From Bacillota bacterium (GTDB taxonomy: Bacteria > Bacillota > Clostridia > Lachnospirales > Lachnospiraceae): a DNA stretch of 64,000 nt. The stretch is taken from NCBI GenBank assembly GCA_023434365.1, contig JAEYSV010000018.1:166566-230565 (forward strand), given 5' to 3'. Each line of letters starts with the position of its first letter. The first letter of the stretch is position 1. Both the position numbers and the translations under genes were made by a program. A model generated the notes under the pieces. That model had not been told where the DNA came from and made no database searches. It saw only the letters and a program-made list of their open reading frames with translations. This document shows, piece after piece, positions 26,311 to 36,024 of the stretch.

Positions 26311-26347
26311 GCGATAGTGTACTTTTATTTATATGGGAGGTTAAGTA

Positions 26348-26941
26348 ATGAAAGTAATCGGATTAACCGGTGGTGTTGGTACGGGTAAGACTACTGTAGC
26401 ACGCCTACTAGAGCGCGAATTTGGAGCTTATCTGATTCTTACAGATGAAATTGCAAAAGAGATGATGGAGCCGGGAGGCATTAGTTATCAGTTGGTCACA
26501 GAGTATTTTGGACCAACGGTTGTGGGGACGGATGGCAAAATCAACCGTACCAAGCTGGCTCAGATTGTATTTGCAGACAAGGAAAAACTTAAGTTACTGA
26601 ATTCTTTTTCTCACCCGTTTGTCAAAGAATATGTCTTAAATGAAATTGAGAAGATTAAGAATATGCAGTCTCACTCTATGATTATAGTAGAGACTGCATT
26701 ACTGATAGAAGCAGGATATATGAGCTTTTGTGATGAGGTATGGGTGGTTACTGCGAGTCTTAATAATCGTAGAGATCGACTTAAATTATCACGTGGTTAT
26801 ACGGATGAAAAGATTGATAGTATACTACAAAGTCAGGTGTCAGAGGATGCATATTTACAGTGCGCCAAACAAGTGATAGTAAATGATGAGGGTGAATCCC
26901 AGATTAGAGAGCAGATAACCAAGATGATAGCAACGAAATAG
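26348..26941 (+). CDS. coaE: Dephospho-CoA kinase
   Basis: 197 residues. The Walker A loop is GGVGTGKTT near residue 8; DEIAKEMMEPGG follows as in CoaE, then VETALLIEAG. It adds the 3' phosphate of coenzyme A in the last CoA step. The ATG has GGGAGG. It lies 37 bp after polA, the usual Firmicutes order. Confidence 0.94.
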   Translation: MKVIGLTGGVGTGKTTVARLLEREFGAYLILTDEIAKEMMEPGGISYQLVTEYFGPTVVGTDGKINRTKLAQIVFADKEKLKLLNSFSHPFVKEYVLNEIEKIKNMQSHSMIIVETALLIEAGYMSFCDEVWVVTASLNNRRDRLKLSRGYTDEKIDSILQSQVSEDAYLQCAKQVIVNDEGESQIREQITKMIATK

Positions 26942-26957
26942 TTACGCAGGAGGAAAT

Positions 26958-29120
26958 ATGGAGACAACATACAATTCTTCAAATACAGTATTTGGTTTGG
27001 ATATAGGAACGCGTAGTCTGGTTGGTACGGTGGGATATATGACAACAGAAGGCCGTTTCCAGATATTAAAACAGGTTACCTTGGAACATACGTCAAGAGC
27101 AATGCTAGATGGTCAGATTCATGATATTGCCACGGTGAGCCGAAGTATAAAAATAGTTAAGGAGCAGCTTGAACAAGCACTACATTTTCCATTAAAAGAA
27201 GTATGTATTGCAGCAGCAGGTCGAGTTTTAAAAACAAAAACAGTACTAGCAGAACATTCATTTGAATATGAAACTCAGGTGACAGAGGATATCATTTATT
27301 CGTTGGAACTAAGTGGGGTGGAGCAGGCTTATGAGGCACTACGTAAGGAGCTTCGAAAAGAACGTTTCAAATACTATTGTGTTGGCTACAGTGTAGTTCG
27401 TTATTATTTGAATGACAACTACATAACCAATCTGGCAGGACATAAGGCGATAAAAGTCGGTGCAGAAGTGTTAGCGACCTTTTTGCCAGAGGAAGTGATT
27501 GATGGATTATACAGTGCGGTAGAAGGTGCAGGTTTGACAGTTGTAAACCTGACGCTAGAGCCAATTGCTGCAATGCAGGTTGCTATACCGCAAAACATTC
27601 GCTTACTAAATCTTGCGCTTGTCGATGTAGGGGCAGGTACTTCCGATATCAGTATTACAAAAGACGGAAGTATAATAGCCTTTGGTATGATTCCAATGGC
27701 AGGCGATGAGATGACAGAAACATTAGCAAAAAAATATCTGGTGGATTTTAATACTGCTGAGCTAATCAAGCGGAGTTGTCTAAGTCAATCTGTGTTTACC
27801 TATCAGGATATTATTGGGATTAGTCATCAACTAGAGCATACAGAGATTCTTGCAGACATGCAGGAAATAACCGATACGATTACCACTCAGATTGCTGATA
27901 AAATCAAGGAATTAAACGGCGGAAAGTCTGTGAGTGCGGTCTTTGTAGTAGGAGGTGGTGGTAAGCTTCCTACCTTTACGAATCGACTTGCTGATAAACT
28001 CGAGATTTTACCGGAACGTGTTGCTCTGCGTGGTAGTGAAGTGCTAGGTAATATTGATTTTGTGAATGAGGAGGTTACGAAAGACTCCTTATTAGTTACG
28101 CCTATTGGTATTTGCTTAAATTATTATGAACAAAAGAATAATTTTATCTATGTTACGGTAAATGGAGAACAAATAAAACTTTATGACAATGGCAAACTGA
28201 CTGTGCTCAGTGCTGCTATGGTAGTCAATATTAATACGATGGACCTATTCCCTAAGAGAGGGGATGGTTTAGGTTTTTCACTAAATGGTCAGGAACGTCA
28301 AATTCGAGGTGAATTAGGGGAAGCAGCGATAATTCAGGTGAATAAAAAGCCGGCAGATATGATGACGAAGGTTAAGTCAAAAGATATTATTACGATTACT
28401 CCTTCTACGATTGGAAGTAAAGCTACTACTCACCTAAAAGATCTCTCTGAATATAAAGGAACGCTTCGGGTTTCGTTTAATGGGAAAAAGTTACACCTTC
28501 CATTACTTGCAGAAGCGAATCGCGAGTTGGTCTATGGAGATTATTTAATTAAGCCGCACGATCAGATAGAGATATTAAATTATTACACTGTAAGACATTT
28601 GCTTACCTTTATTGAGTTATTTGAAGTATCTGAAATTATGGTAAATGGTACTAAGGCAGACTTAGACACAAGGATATACGATGATTATGTCGTAAACACT
28701 ACGATTGTGGCAAAACAGTCCTCTGAAAAGGTATTAAGTGAAGAGTCGGTTAAGTTGTATAACGAGGACTATATTGATATAAAAGAAGAGATAGAAGAGC
28801 CAAATTCAGATTGGGTGGAAGAGTTAAGTTCAGATTGGTTGGAGGAGCAAAACGCAAATCAACAAAACGCGAACCAGATAGATGAAATCAGCTCAGACAA
28901 GAAGGAAGACGCAAAAACAGCGATAGCGATTTTGTTTAATGGCAGACCTCTTACACTTAGTGGTAAGACAACGTATATCTTTGTTGATATTTTAGACTTT
29001 GTACCATTTAATCTGCAAAGTGGTTTTGGAAAAAAACTTAAGATGCAAATAAACGGAATGCCTTGTGAGTTTACTACTCCAATTCGTCCAAATGACCAGA
29101 TTATGATGGAGTGGATCTAA
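26958..29120 (+). CDS. FtsA-like actin-fold protein with long C-terminal extension
   Basis: 720 residues, start at AGGAGGAAAT-ATG. The first 380 residues have the FtsA/PilM actin layout: phosphate-1 loop FGLDIGTRSLVG, a 1C-type insert, phosphate-2 LALVDVGAGTSDISI, and adenosine loop FVVGGGGKLP. The remaining 340 residues include a highly acidic linker and two related segments starting VTVNGEQIKLYDNGK and AILFNGRPLTLSGK that look like short beta repeats. Lachnospiraceae commonly carry such a gene after coaE. Role probably in division or cell-envelope placement; it is not the canonical FtsA of an ftsA-ftsZ pair. Confidence 0.75.
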   Translation: METTYNSSNTVFGLDIGTRSLVGTVGYMTTEGRFQILKQVTLEHTSRAMLDGQIHDIATVSRSIKIVKEQLEQALHFPLKEVCIAAAGRVLKTKTVLAEHSFEYETQVTEDIIYSLELSGVEQAYEALRKELRKERFKYYCVGYSVVRYYLNDNYITNLAGHKAIKVGAEVLATFLPEEVIDGLYSAVEGAGLTVVNLTLEPIAAMQVAIPQNIRLLNLALVDVGAGTSDISITKDGSIIAFGMIPMAGDEMTETLAKKYLVDFNTAELIKRSCLSQSVFTYQDIIGISHQLEHTEILADMQEITDTITTQIADKIKELNGGKSVSAVFVVGGGGKLPTFTNRLADKLEILPERVALRGSEVLGNIDFVNEEVTKDSLLVTPIGICLNYYEQKNNFIYVTVNGEQIKLYDNGKLTVLSAAMVVNINTMDLFPKRGDGLGFSLNGQERQIRGELGEAAIIQVNKKPADMMTKVKSKDIITITPSTIGSKATTHLKDLSEYKGTLRVSFNGKKLHLPLLAEANRELVYGDYLIKPHDQIEILNYYTVRHLLTFIELFEVSEIMVNGTKADLDTRIYDDYVVNTTIVAKQSSEKVLSEESVKLYNEDYIDIKEEIEEPNSDWVEELSSDWLEEQNANQQNANQIDEISSDKKEDAKTAIAILFNGRPLTLSGKTTYIFVDILDFVPFNLQSGFGKKLKMQINGMPCEFTTPIRPNDQIMMEWI

Positions 29121-29218
29121 TCAAATAAGTCATTTTTGATACTATTTCACAATGAAATGTAGGCTTATTGTAAATAATACCTTGGTTATTTACTATGGAA
29201 TAATAAAAATGATTGTGA

Positions 29219-29224
29219 TATAAT
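29219..29224 (+). promoter_or_regulatory. -10 box upstream of the WalJ-like gene
   Basis: TATAAT 47 bp before the start, with no good -35. Just upstream lies a perfect hairpin GTAAATAA/TTATTTAC (about 29170-29193) without a T run on the plus strand; it may belong to the 3' end of the preceding unit. Confidence 0.35.
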
Positions 29225-29270
29225 GGCGTGGATATAAAAGTAAGCTGATTAGAAATAGACGGGAGTAGAT

Positions 29271-30065
29271 ATGAAATTATGTAGTATAGCAAGCGGGAGT
29301 AGTGGCAACTGTATTTTTATCGGCACAGAGAATACTAATTTGCTTGTAGACGTTGGAATTAGTGGGAAAAGAATTGAACAGGGGTTAGCTTCGATTGAAA
29401 TCGATGCCTCCAACATGCATGGCATTTTAATCACACATGAGCATATTGATCATATAAATGGGCTTGGCGTAATGGCAAGAAGATATCATTTGCCAATATA
29501 TTCAACGGCAGAGACTATCAATGCAATTATGCATACGAAGAGTGTTGGACGCATTCCCGAGGAATTACTTCAGATAATTGAGCCGGATTGTTCGTTTCAA
29601 ATTGGAGATATTAGGATCAATCCATTCTCTATTTTGCATGATGCCTCCAATCCAGTTGCTTACACATTTGAAAAAGATGAAACGAAGATTGGCATAGCTA
29701 CCGACTTAGGAACCTATAATGACTACATCATTAATCATCTGAAAAAGTGTTCGGCGATATTGATTGAAGCCAATCATGATATTCACATGCTTCAGGTAGG
29801 AAGTTATCCTTATGTGTTAAAAAAACGTATCCTAGGTGACAGAGGACATCTTAGCAATGATAATTGTGGAAGATTGCTATGTGAAATCTTTCATGAGGGA
29901 CTAAAGCATATCAGTTTGGGACATCTAAGTAAAGAAAATAATTATCCGGATCTCGCTTATGAGACGGTAAAATATGAATTGCAGCAGTACAATCAGGAAA
30001 TATTAAAACAATGTAACCTGATCGTTGCTAAACGTGAAAGTCCATCTGAACTCATCGTAGTTTAG
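29271..30065 (+). CDS. WalJ/YycJ-like metallo-beta-lactamase-fold hydrolase
   Basis: 264 residues. The opening CSIASGSSGNCIFIGTENTN and the metal motif THEHIDH (residues 55-61) match the YycJ family; ATDLGTYND and GHLSNDN are later metal/substrate motifs. In Bacillus the homologue belongs to the WalRK operon and coordinates division with replication, proposed to act as a 5'-3' exonuclease. Here it is not beside walRK. The ATG has GGGAG. Confidence 0.88.
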   Translation: MKLCSIASGSSGNCIFIGTENTNLLVDVGISGKRIEQGLASIEIDASNMHGILITHEHIDHINGLGVMARRYHLPIYSTAETINAIMHTKSVGRIPEELLQIIEPDCSFQIGDIRINPFSILHDASNPVAYTFEKDETKIGIATDLGTYNDYIINHLKKCSAILIEANHDIHMLQVGSYPYVLKKRILGDRGHLSNDNCGRLLCEIFHEGLKHISLGHLSKENNYPDLAYETVKYELQQYNQEILKQCNLIVAKRESPSELIVV

Positions 30066-30098
30066 ATGGTGTTACATAAATGATTGGAGGAAAATGAG

Positions 30099-30371
30099 AT
30101 GAAAAAGACAATTATTACTGTAGTTGGTAAAGACTCTGTTGGAATTATTGCAAAGGTATGTACTTATCTGGCGGATAATCAGGTGAATATACTTGATATT
30201 ACCCAAACTATTGTACAAGGTTATTTTAATATGATGATGTTAGTAGATGCCAATGAGTCTACAAAATCGAGTGTAGTTCTTGCAGAAGAGTTAGAAGCAT
30301 TAGGACAAAGTATTGGGGTAAGTATTCGGGTTCAACATGAAGATATTTTTAATATGATGCACAGAATCTAA
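30099..30371 (+). CDS. ACT-domain regulatory protein (UPF0237 type)
   Basis: 90 residues, a single ACT domain: TIITVVGKDSVGIIAKVCTY..NILDITQTIVQGYF. ACT domains bind small ligands, often amino acids. The ATG at 30099 follows TTGGAGG. It pairs with the UPF0210 gene 54 bp downstream, a widely conserved pair of unknown purpose. Residues match this family well. Confidence 0.9.
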   Translation: MKKTIITVVGKDSVGIIAKVCTYLADNQVNILDITQTIVQGYFNMMMLVDANESTKSSVVLAEELEALGQSIGVSIRVQHEDIFNMMHRI

Positions 30372-30424
30372 ATAACGATAGATTCTTATTGTGTTATAAA
30401 GTATGCAGTGGAAAGGATAGTCTT

Positions 30425-31789
30425 ATGATTAATATAAATGAAGTCATCGAAACAAACCGAATGATCGACCGGGAGAATCTTGACGTTCGAACTATTACTT
30501 TAGGAATTAGTTTATTAGACTGTATTGATAGCGATTTACAGAAGCTAAATGATAAAATCTATAATAAGATTACAACGATTGCAAAAGATCTGGTCGCTAC
30601 CGGAAAAGAGATTGAAAAAGAATTTGGCATTCCAATAGTTAACAAGCGAATTAGTGTAACGCCAATTGCATTGATTGGGGCAAGTGCTTGTAAGAGCCCA
30701 GAAGATTATGTGACGATTGCACAAACTCTTGACCGCGCAGCTCATCTTGTGGGAGTTAATTTTATTGGAGGGTACTCTGCATTGGTTAGTAAGGGAATGA
30801 CGAAATGCGATGAATATTTGATTCGTTCCATTCCAAAGGCTCTTGCAATTACAGAACGAGTATGTAGTTCCATTAATGTAGGCTCAACAAAAACCGGAAT
30901 TGATATGGATGCAGTGAAGTTACTTGGTGAGATTATATTAGAAACTGCACAGCATACAAAAGAACGCGATTCATTAGGATGTGCGAAGCTAGTTGTATTT
31001 TGTAATGCGCCTGATGACAATCCATTTATGGCAGGAGCCTTCCATGGGGTTACCGAAGGGGATGCAGTTATTAATGTCGGAGTTAGCGGTCCTGGTGTAG
31101 TAAAAACCGCATTAGAATCCGTACGTGGTGCAGATTTTGGCACAATGTGTGAGACAGTTAAGAAAACCGCATTTAAGATTACCCGCGTTGGACAATTAGT
31201 AGCCTTAGAAGCATCCAAACGACTGAATATACCATTTGGTATCATCGATCTTTCATTAGCACCAACTCCTGCTGTTGGCGATAGTATTGCGGAGATCTTT
31301 CAGGAAATGGGCTTAGAGCATGCTGGTGCACCGGGAACTACTGCAGCTTTGGCAATGTTAAATGACCAGGTGAAAAAGGGTGGGGTTATGGCCTCCTCCT
31401 ATGTTGGTGGACTTAGCGGTGCTTTTATTCCAGTCAGCGAAGACCAGGGAATGATCAATGCAGTTCAGGCAGGCGCCTTAACATTAGAAAAATTGGAAGC
31501 GATGACTTGCGTTTGCTCCGTTGGCTTAGACATGATTGCAATTCCTGGTGATACGAAAGCAACAACAATCAGTGGTATTATTGCAGATGAGATGGCAATT
31601 GGTATGATTAATCAAAAGACGACTGCAGTCAGAATTATTCCTGTAATCGGAAAACAGGTTGGCGAAATGGTTGAATTTGGTGGGCTTTTGGGTTATGCAC
31701 CTGTTATGCCTGTGAATCCTTTCTCCTGCGACGACTTCATTAATCGTGGTGGGCGCATTCCTGCCCCTATCCACAGTTTCAAAAACTAA
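30425..31789 (+). CDS. UPF0210 / PFL-family protein
   Basis: 454 residues from the ATG at 30425 (GGAAAGG site). Typical stretches are RTITLGISLLDC, FIGGYSALVSKG, VNVGVSGPGVV and DLSLAPTPAVGDSIAEI. It is a cytoplasmic protein distantly related to glycyl-radical (pyruvate formate-lyase-like) folds by structure; its reaction is not known. The ACT-domain gene before it may regulate it. Confidence 0.88.
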   Translation: MININEVIETNRMIDRENLDVRTITLGISLLDCIDSDLQKLNDKIYNKITTIAKDLVATGKEIEKEFGIPIVNKRISVTPIALIGASACKSPEDYVTIAQTLDRAAHLVGVNFIGGYSALVSKGMTKCDEYLIRSIPKALAITERVCSSINVGSTKTGIDMDAVKLLGEIILETAQHTKERDSLGCAKLVVFCNAPDDNPFMAGAFHGVTEGDAVINVGVSGPGVVKTALESVRGADFGTMCETVKKTAFKITRVGQLVALEASKRLNIPFGIIDLSLAPTPAVGDSIAEIFQEMGLEHAGAPGTTAALAMLNDQVKKGGVMASSYVGGLSGAFIPVSEDQGMINAVQAGALTLEKLEAMTCVCSVGLDMIAIPGDTKATTISGIIADEMAIGMINQKTTAVRIIPVIGKQVGEMVEFGGLLGYAPVMPVNPFSCDDFINRGGRIPAPIHSFKN

Positions 31790-31834
31790 TAGATAGTGGT
31801 TTTGTCATTAATTAACGAAGATTGGAGTAAAGAA

Positions 31835-33289
31835 ATGAGCGTTTTAGAATCGATTGATTATCACAAAATATTTACTTTTTTTGAAGAGGTTAGCGCTGTA
31901 CCAAGAGGTTCTCGGTACAATGATAGAATTAGTGATTATTTGGTGGAGTTTGCAAAACAGCGTGGTTTATATGTACGACAGGATGAGATGAAAAACGTCG
32001 TTATTATTAAAGAAGCGTCTTCTGGATTAGAGGATTGTCCTGCAGTGATATTGCAAGGACATATGGATATGGTTTGTTTAAGTGAAAGTGGTTGTGATCA
32101 CAATTTCTTTGAAGATGGGTTAAAGCTTTTTATTGAGGGCGACCTCATTCATGCTACAGGAACCACACTGGGTGGTGACAATGGAATTGCGATCGCTTAT
32201 GCGTTAGCATTACTTGATAGTAATGAGTTTAGACTTCCAAGACTTGAAGTGGTAATTACAACAGATGAAGAAATCGGATTACTTGGAGCAACAGTATTAG
32301 ATACCTCCGAGTTGCAAGCGAAATATATGCTTAATCTGGATTCTGAAGAGGAAAGTTCTATATTAGTTGGCTGTGCTGGAGGACTTACTGCGATTAGTAA
32401 ATTGCCACTAGAATATGAAGATAAATCCGGAGTGGAGCTCACCATAAAAGTAACCGGCTTACTGGGAGGACACTCAGGAATTGATATTATTAATCATCGT
32501 GCGAATGCTACTCATCTGTTAGCACGAACGTTGATGGAATTAAAGAAAGAATATAGTTTCGCTGTTGCAAATATGTCTGGTGGAACAAAAGACAATGCCA
32601 TCCCAAATGAATCAATTGCGAAGTTAATCGTTTCTAATGAAGAAGTGGGATTAATTAAAGACGTACTTGTGAAACTAGAAGAAAAATATAAGCAAGAATT
32701 ACTAGCTAGTGAACCTGGATTTCACCTGCAGGTAGTTGAAGGAACAACTTGTGAAAAAAAATGTTTGACAAGTGCAACGTTTCAGAAGGTTATTTTGTAT
32801 ATATTATATCAGCCAAATGGTATTCAGGCGATGAGTGCCAACATCAAAGGGTTAGTTGAAAGTTCATTGAATCTTGGAATCTTTCATATGGACGAGGAGA
32901 TTGTAACATTTAGCTATTCCGTACGAAGCAGTTTTGCATCTTATAAAAAGTTTATGAGTGACAAATTGAAAGAGTTTACTGAATTTTTAGGTGGGACTTA
33001 CCAAACAATGGGGGAATACCCTGCTTGGGAATATAAGCCAGATTCTAAACTTCGTGATTTAATGATTACACTTTATCGTGATCATTTTGACCGAGAACCA
33101 ATTATCGAAGCGATTCATGCTGGACTAGAGTGTGGTATATTAGCTGATAAGATGCCGGGACTTGATATAGTATCAATTGGTCCGGATATGTACGATGTCC
33201 ATACGCCAAAAGAACGGTTAAGTATCAGTTCTACCAAGCGTGTCTTTGATTATCTTGTAAAGATTTTGGAAGGAATTACAACATTATAA
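31835..33289 (+). CDS. pepD: Aminoacyl-histidine dipeptidase (M20 family)
   Basis: 484 residues from ATG 31835 (GGAG). Zinc motifs: LQGHMDMV (His/Asp), GTTLGGDNGIAIA, TTDEEIGLLGA and, at the C terminus, AIHAGLECGIL. PepD-type enzymes split Xaa-His and other dipeptides in the cytoplasm. Its N-terminal FFEEVSAVPRGSRYNDRISD is the classic family start. Follows the UPF0210 gene by 45 bp. Confidence 0.93.
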   Translation: MSVLESIDYHKIFTFFEEVSAVPRGSRYNDRISDYLVEFAKQRGLYVRQDEMKNVVIIKEASSGLEDCPAVILQGHMDMVCLSESGCDHNFFEDGLKLFIEGDLIHATGTTLGGDNGIAIAYALALLDSNEFRLPRLEVVITTDEEIGLLGATVLDTSELQAKYMLNLDSEEESSILVGCAGGLTAISKLPLEYEDKSGVELTIKVTGLLGGHSGIDIINHRANATHLLARTLMELKKEYSFAVANMSGGTKDNAIPNESIAKLIVSNEEVGLIKDVLVKLEEKYKQELLASEPGFHLQVVEGTTCEKKCLTSATFQKVILYILYQPNGIQAMSANIKGLVESSLNLGIFHMDEEIVTFSYSVRSSFASYKKFMSDKLKEFTEFLGGTYQTMGEYPAWEYKPDSKLRDLMITLYRDHFDREPIIEAIHAGLECGILADKMPGLDIVSIGPDMYDVHTPKERLSISSTKRVFDYLVKILEGITTL

Positions 33290-33304
33290 AAATTGGGGGC
33301 AGAC

Positions 33305-34504
33305 ATGAGAAAATATAAAACTATAATTTTCACAATCGATATTTTGCTTGTAGCTTTTATTCTGTTTTTTGCCCTGTTAACCTGGTTGAATAAGGATAGC
33401 AATACTATGCCCGGAAGCGGTTTGATCTCCGCTTCACCGGGCTTTTTGGATGATTCTAAGCTTCCAAGCAAATCCTCTAATCCATCAGCGAATCCTGGCG
33501 AGGAGGTAGTAGATGGCAGTCCACTACCTGGTCAGACGAATCTTCCAATTCCTAATGATGATAAAGAGGTAACGATGCTTTTTACAGGTGATGTACTCTT
33601 ATCTACTTCGACATTAGGAGCATATCAGCGTGGTGGATTAAATGGAATGGTAGCAAAGGAAGTAGTCAACTATCTAACAGAAGCTGATATCACAATGGTG
33701 AATCAGGAATTTCCATTTAGTAACAGGGGAAGTAAAATGGAAAAGAAACAGTATACCTTTCGTGCAGACCCCAAACACGTATCGTTATTAACAGAATTAG
33801 GCATTGATATTGTTAGTTTGGCCAATAATCATACTCTCGATTTCGGAAGAGAAGCTCTTTCTGATACGTTTGTGGCGCTCGATAACGCAAAGGTAAAATA
33901 TGTTGGTGCTGGAGAAAATATTAACCGTGCAAAGCAAATCGAATATATTACAATAGGGCAAACCAAAGTAGCATTTATCGCTGCATCTCGGGTGATTCCG
34001 GTTACTGATTGGAATGCTACAACGAATAAGTCAGGATTACTAACTACATATGATCCAACGATTGCATTGGAGCAGATTAAAGAAGCGAGCGCAAATTCAG
34101 ATTATGTAGTAATTTATGTGCATTGGGGCGTTGAACACACAAAGGAACCGGTTGCATATCAAAAAAATATGGCAAAACAATATATTGACGCTGGGGCCGA
34201 TGTGGTGGTAGGAAGCCATCCTCATATCTTGCAAGGGATAGAGTACTATCAAAACAAACCAATCATTTACAGTCTTGGTAATTTTGTATTTGGTAAATCG
34301 ATTGAAGAAACAGCGATGGCTAAGGTGGTAATCGGAGAAGATAAGCAAATTAACGTATCGTTAATTCCTTGTTATGCTACAGAAGGTCAGACTAGATTAA
34401 TCACAGAGGAACAGTCTTTACAAAAGTTTCGTCAAAATATGCAAAATATCTCATATGGAGTTAAGATAACCGAAGAGAATGAGGTCGTGAAGGTTGTCGA
34501 ATAA
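33305..34504 (+). CDS. CapA-family exported metallophosphatase-like protein
   Basis: 399 residues. N-terminal membrane anchor (IIFTIDILLVAFILFFALLT), a Ser/Pro-rich linker, then the CapA domain: LFTGDVLLS, MVNQEFPFS, VSLANNHTLDFG, VIYVHWGVE, VVVGSHPHILQG. CapA homologues take part in poly-gamma-glutamate capsule synthesis or act as extracellular calcineurin-like enzymes. No capBC genes are nearby, so a capsule role is not shown. The ATG at 33305 follows GGGGGC. Confidence 0.88.
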   Translation: MRKYKTIIFTIDILLVAFILFFALLTWLNKDSNTMPGSGLISASPGFLDDSKLPSKSSNPSANPGEEVVDGSPLPGQTNLPIPNDDKEVTMLFTGDVLLSTSTLGAYQRGGLNGMVAKEVVNYLTEADITMVNQEFPFSNRGSKMEKKQYTFRADPKHVSLLTELGIDIVSLANNHTLDFGREALSDTFVALDNAKVKYVGAGENINRAKQIEYITIGQTKVAFIAASRVIPVTDWNATTNKSGLLTTYDPTIALEQIKEASANSDYVVIYVHWGVEHTKEPVAYQKNMAKQYIDAGADVVVGSHPHILQGIEYYQNKPIIYSLGNFVFGKSIEETAMAKVVIGEDKQINVSLIPCYATEGQTRLITEEQSLQKFRQNMQNISYGVKITEENEVVKVVE

Positions 34505-34576
34505 AGAAATAATATTTAAATATTTGCAACTAATACACTATAAATACATAATTTTGGTATAGATTTTTGAAAAAAT

Positions 34577-34587
34577 TATGCTATAAT
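34577..34587 (+). promoter_or_regulatory. Extended -10 promoter of the LCP gene
   Basis: TATGCTATAAT carries a TGN extended -10 element before TATAAT (34582-34587), 37 bp ahead of the ATG. The -35 region is poor, as usual for extended -10 promoters. Confidence 0.5.
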
Positions 34588-34624
34588 AGGTAAAGTTGTG
34601 AAAGATGAATCAGGAGCGTGTAGA

Positions 34625-35884
34625 ATGAAAGATGAATATGAGTTATACGATGAGGATAATTTGTTAAAAGACATCAGTGTATCGCTGGCAGAGCAGGTAA
34701 ATAGTGAGATAGAGGAAATTGAACGTGAGTCTGGCAATAGGGTAACAGAAAACCTGGGTAGTAAATCCGCAAACCAACCACCTGTCAAGAAAAAGATGAA
34801 AACATGGAAAAAGGTGCTAATCAGTGTTGCTTCGACCTTTGGAGTTCTTCTTTTAGCGGTGGTTCTCTGGGCTTATTTTCTGTTAGATAAAACGAATTTT
34901 CGAAATCTTGGTAAGGATAACGTGAACTATCAAGAGGAAGAATTTGATGAAGGTGATACTTCAGGGAAATATGACGAAGTAGATCCTGATTCGATTATCT
35001 GGGGGCAAACCGGGGATATTAAAAAGGTAGAAGGCGTACACAACATTCTTTTATTAGCAGAAGAAAAAACAGATGGTAGTAAGCGTGGTCGTACCGATGT
35101 TATCATGATTGCTACTATTAATACATTACAAAAATCTATTAAACTTACTTCTATCATGCGTGATACTTATGTACAGATTCCGGGCTATCTAGATAACCGT
35201 ATTAATACGGCATATCGTACTGGTGATACTTATCTTATTTTGGAAACGGTTAAGAAAAACTTTGATGTTGCCCTAGACGGTTATATTCTAGTTGATTTTG
35301 ATGGCTTTGAGGATATCATTGATGCACTTGGTGGTGTGGAAATTACGTTAACAGAAAAGGAAGCATCCTATCTAAACCGAACGAATTATATTAGTAACCC
35401 AGCTTATCGTAATGTAGAAGCAGGTGCACAGGTGTTAAATGGAAGCCAGGCGCTTGGTTATAGCCGTATTAGAAAGGTGAAAACTGCGGATGGTTTAGGG
35501 TCTGACTGGGGGCGTAATGCCAGACAGAAAACAGTACTTAGTGCAGTATTTGCAAAATACAAATCCAGTAACATCTTAGATGTTATCGGAATGATGGATG
35601 ACATATTAAGTCTGGTAACTACCGACTTAAGTAAAACTGAGTTAATCAGCTATGCCACTACTGTGTTAGGTATGGGTGTTGGTGAGATTGAGACGTTTGG
35701 TATCCCGGTGAAAAAAGGGTTTACTCAAGCTACAATACGTAAGATGGATGTTTTAGTTCCTGATTTGACTGTTAATAATGAAGCATTGCATAACTTTATA
35801 TTCGGAACGGATTTAACAAGTCGTATTGCCAATGAAAAGGCGTTAGCGCAGGGGGAATCTGAGAGTGGTGAACTAGCCGAATAG
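34625..35884 (+). CDS. LytR-CpsA-Psr (LCP) family cell-wall ligase
   Basis: 419 residues from ATG 34625 (AGGAG). An acidic cytoplasmic N terminus of about 60 residues, one transmembrane helix (VLISVASTFGVLLLAVVLWA), then the LCP domain: NILLLAEEKTDGSKRGRTDV, LTSIMRDTYVQIPG, INTAYRTGD, LVDFDGFEDIIDALGGVEI, LGYSRIRK. LCP enzymes attach teichoic acids or capsule chains to peptidoglycan from lipid carriers. A terminator follows. Confidence 0.93.
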   Translation: MKDEYELYDEDNLLKDISVSLAEQVNSEIEEIERESGNRVTENLGSKSANQPPVKKKMKTWKKVLISVASTFGVLLLAVVLWAYFLLDKTNFRNLGKDNVNYQEEEFDEGDTSGKYDEVDPDSIIWGQTGDIKKVEGVHNILLLAEEKTDGSKRGRTDVIMIATINTLQKSIKLTSIMRDTYVQIPGYLDNRINTAYRTGDTYLILETVKKNFDVALDGYILVDFDGFEDIIDALGGVEITLTEKEASYLNRTNYISNPAYRNVEAGAQVLNGSQALGYSRIRKVKTADGLGSDWGRNARQKTVLSAVFAKYKSSNILDVIGMMDDILSLVTTDLSKTELISYATTVLGMGVGEIETFGIPVKKGFTQATIRKMDVLVPDLTVNNEALHNFIFGTDLTSRIANEKALAQGESESGELAE

Positions 35885-35905
35885 ACAATTATAAATCCTA
35901 GATTG

Positions 35906-35937
35906 GGACCTTGGTGGATTACCAAGGTTCTTTTTTT
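35906..35937 (+). terminator. Terminator after the LCP gene
   Basis: GGACCTTGGT pairs with ACCAAGGTTC (one G-U) around GGATT, followed by seven T. Confidence 0.9.
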
Positions 35938-36024
35938 GGTTGTACTGCTATGGCAAGTACTTGTTCGAATATTTCTTCATTCCAAAGACTATATTATATT
36001 AAAACAGTCTGAATGGGAGTTGCG

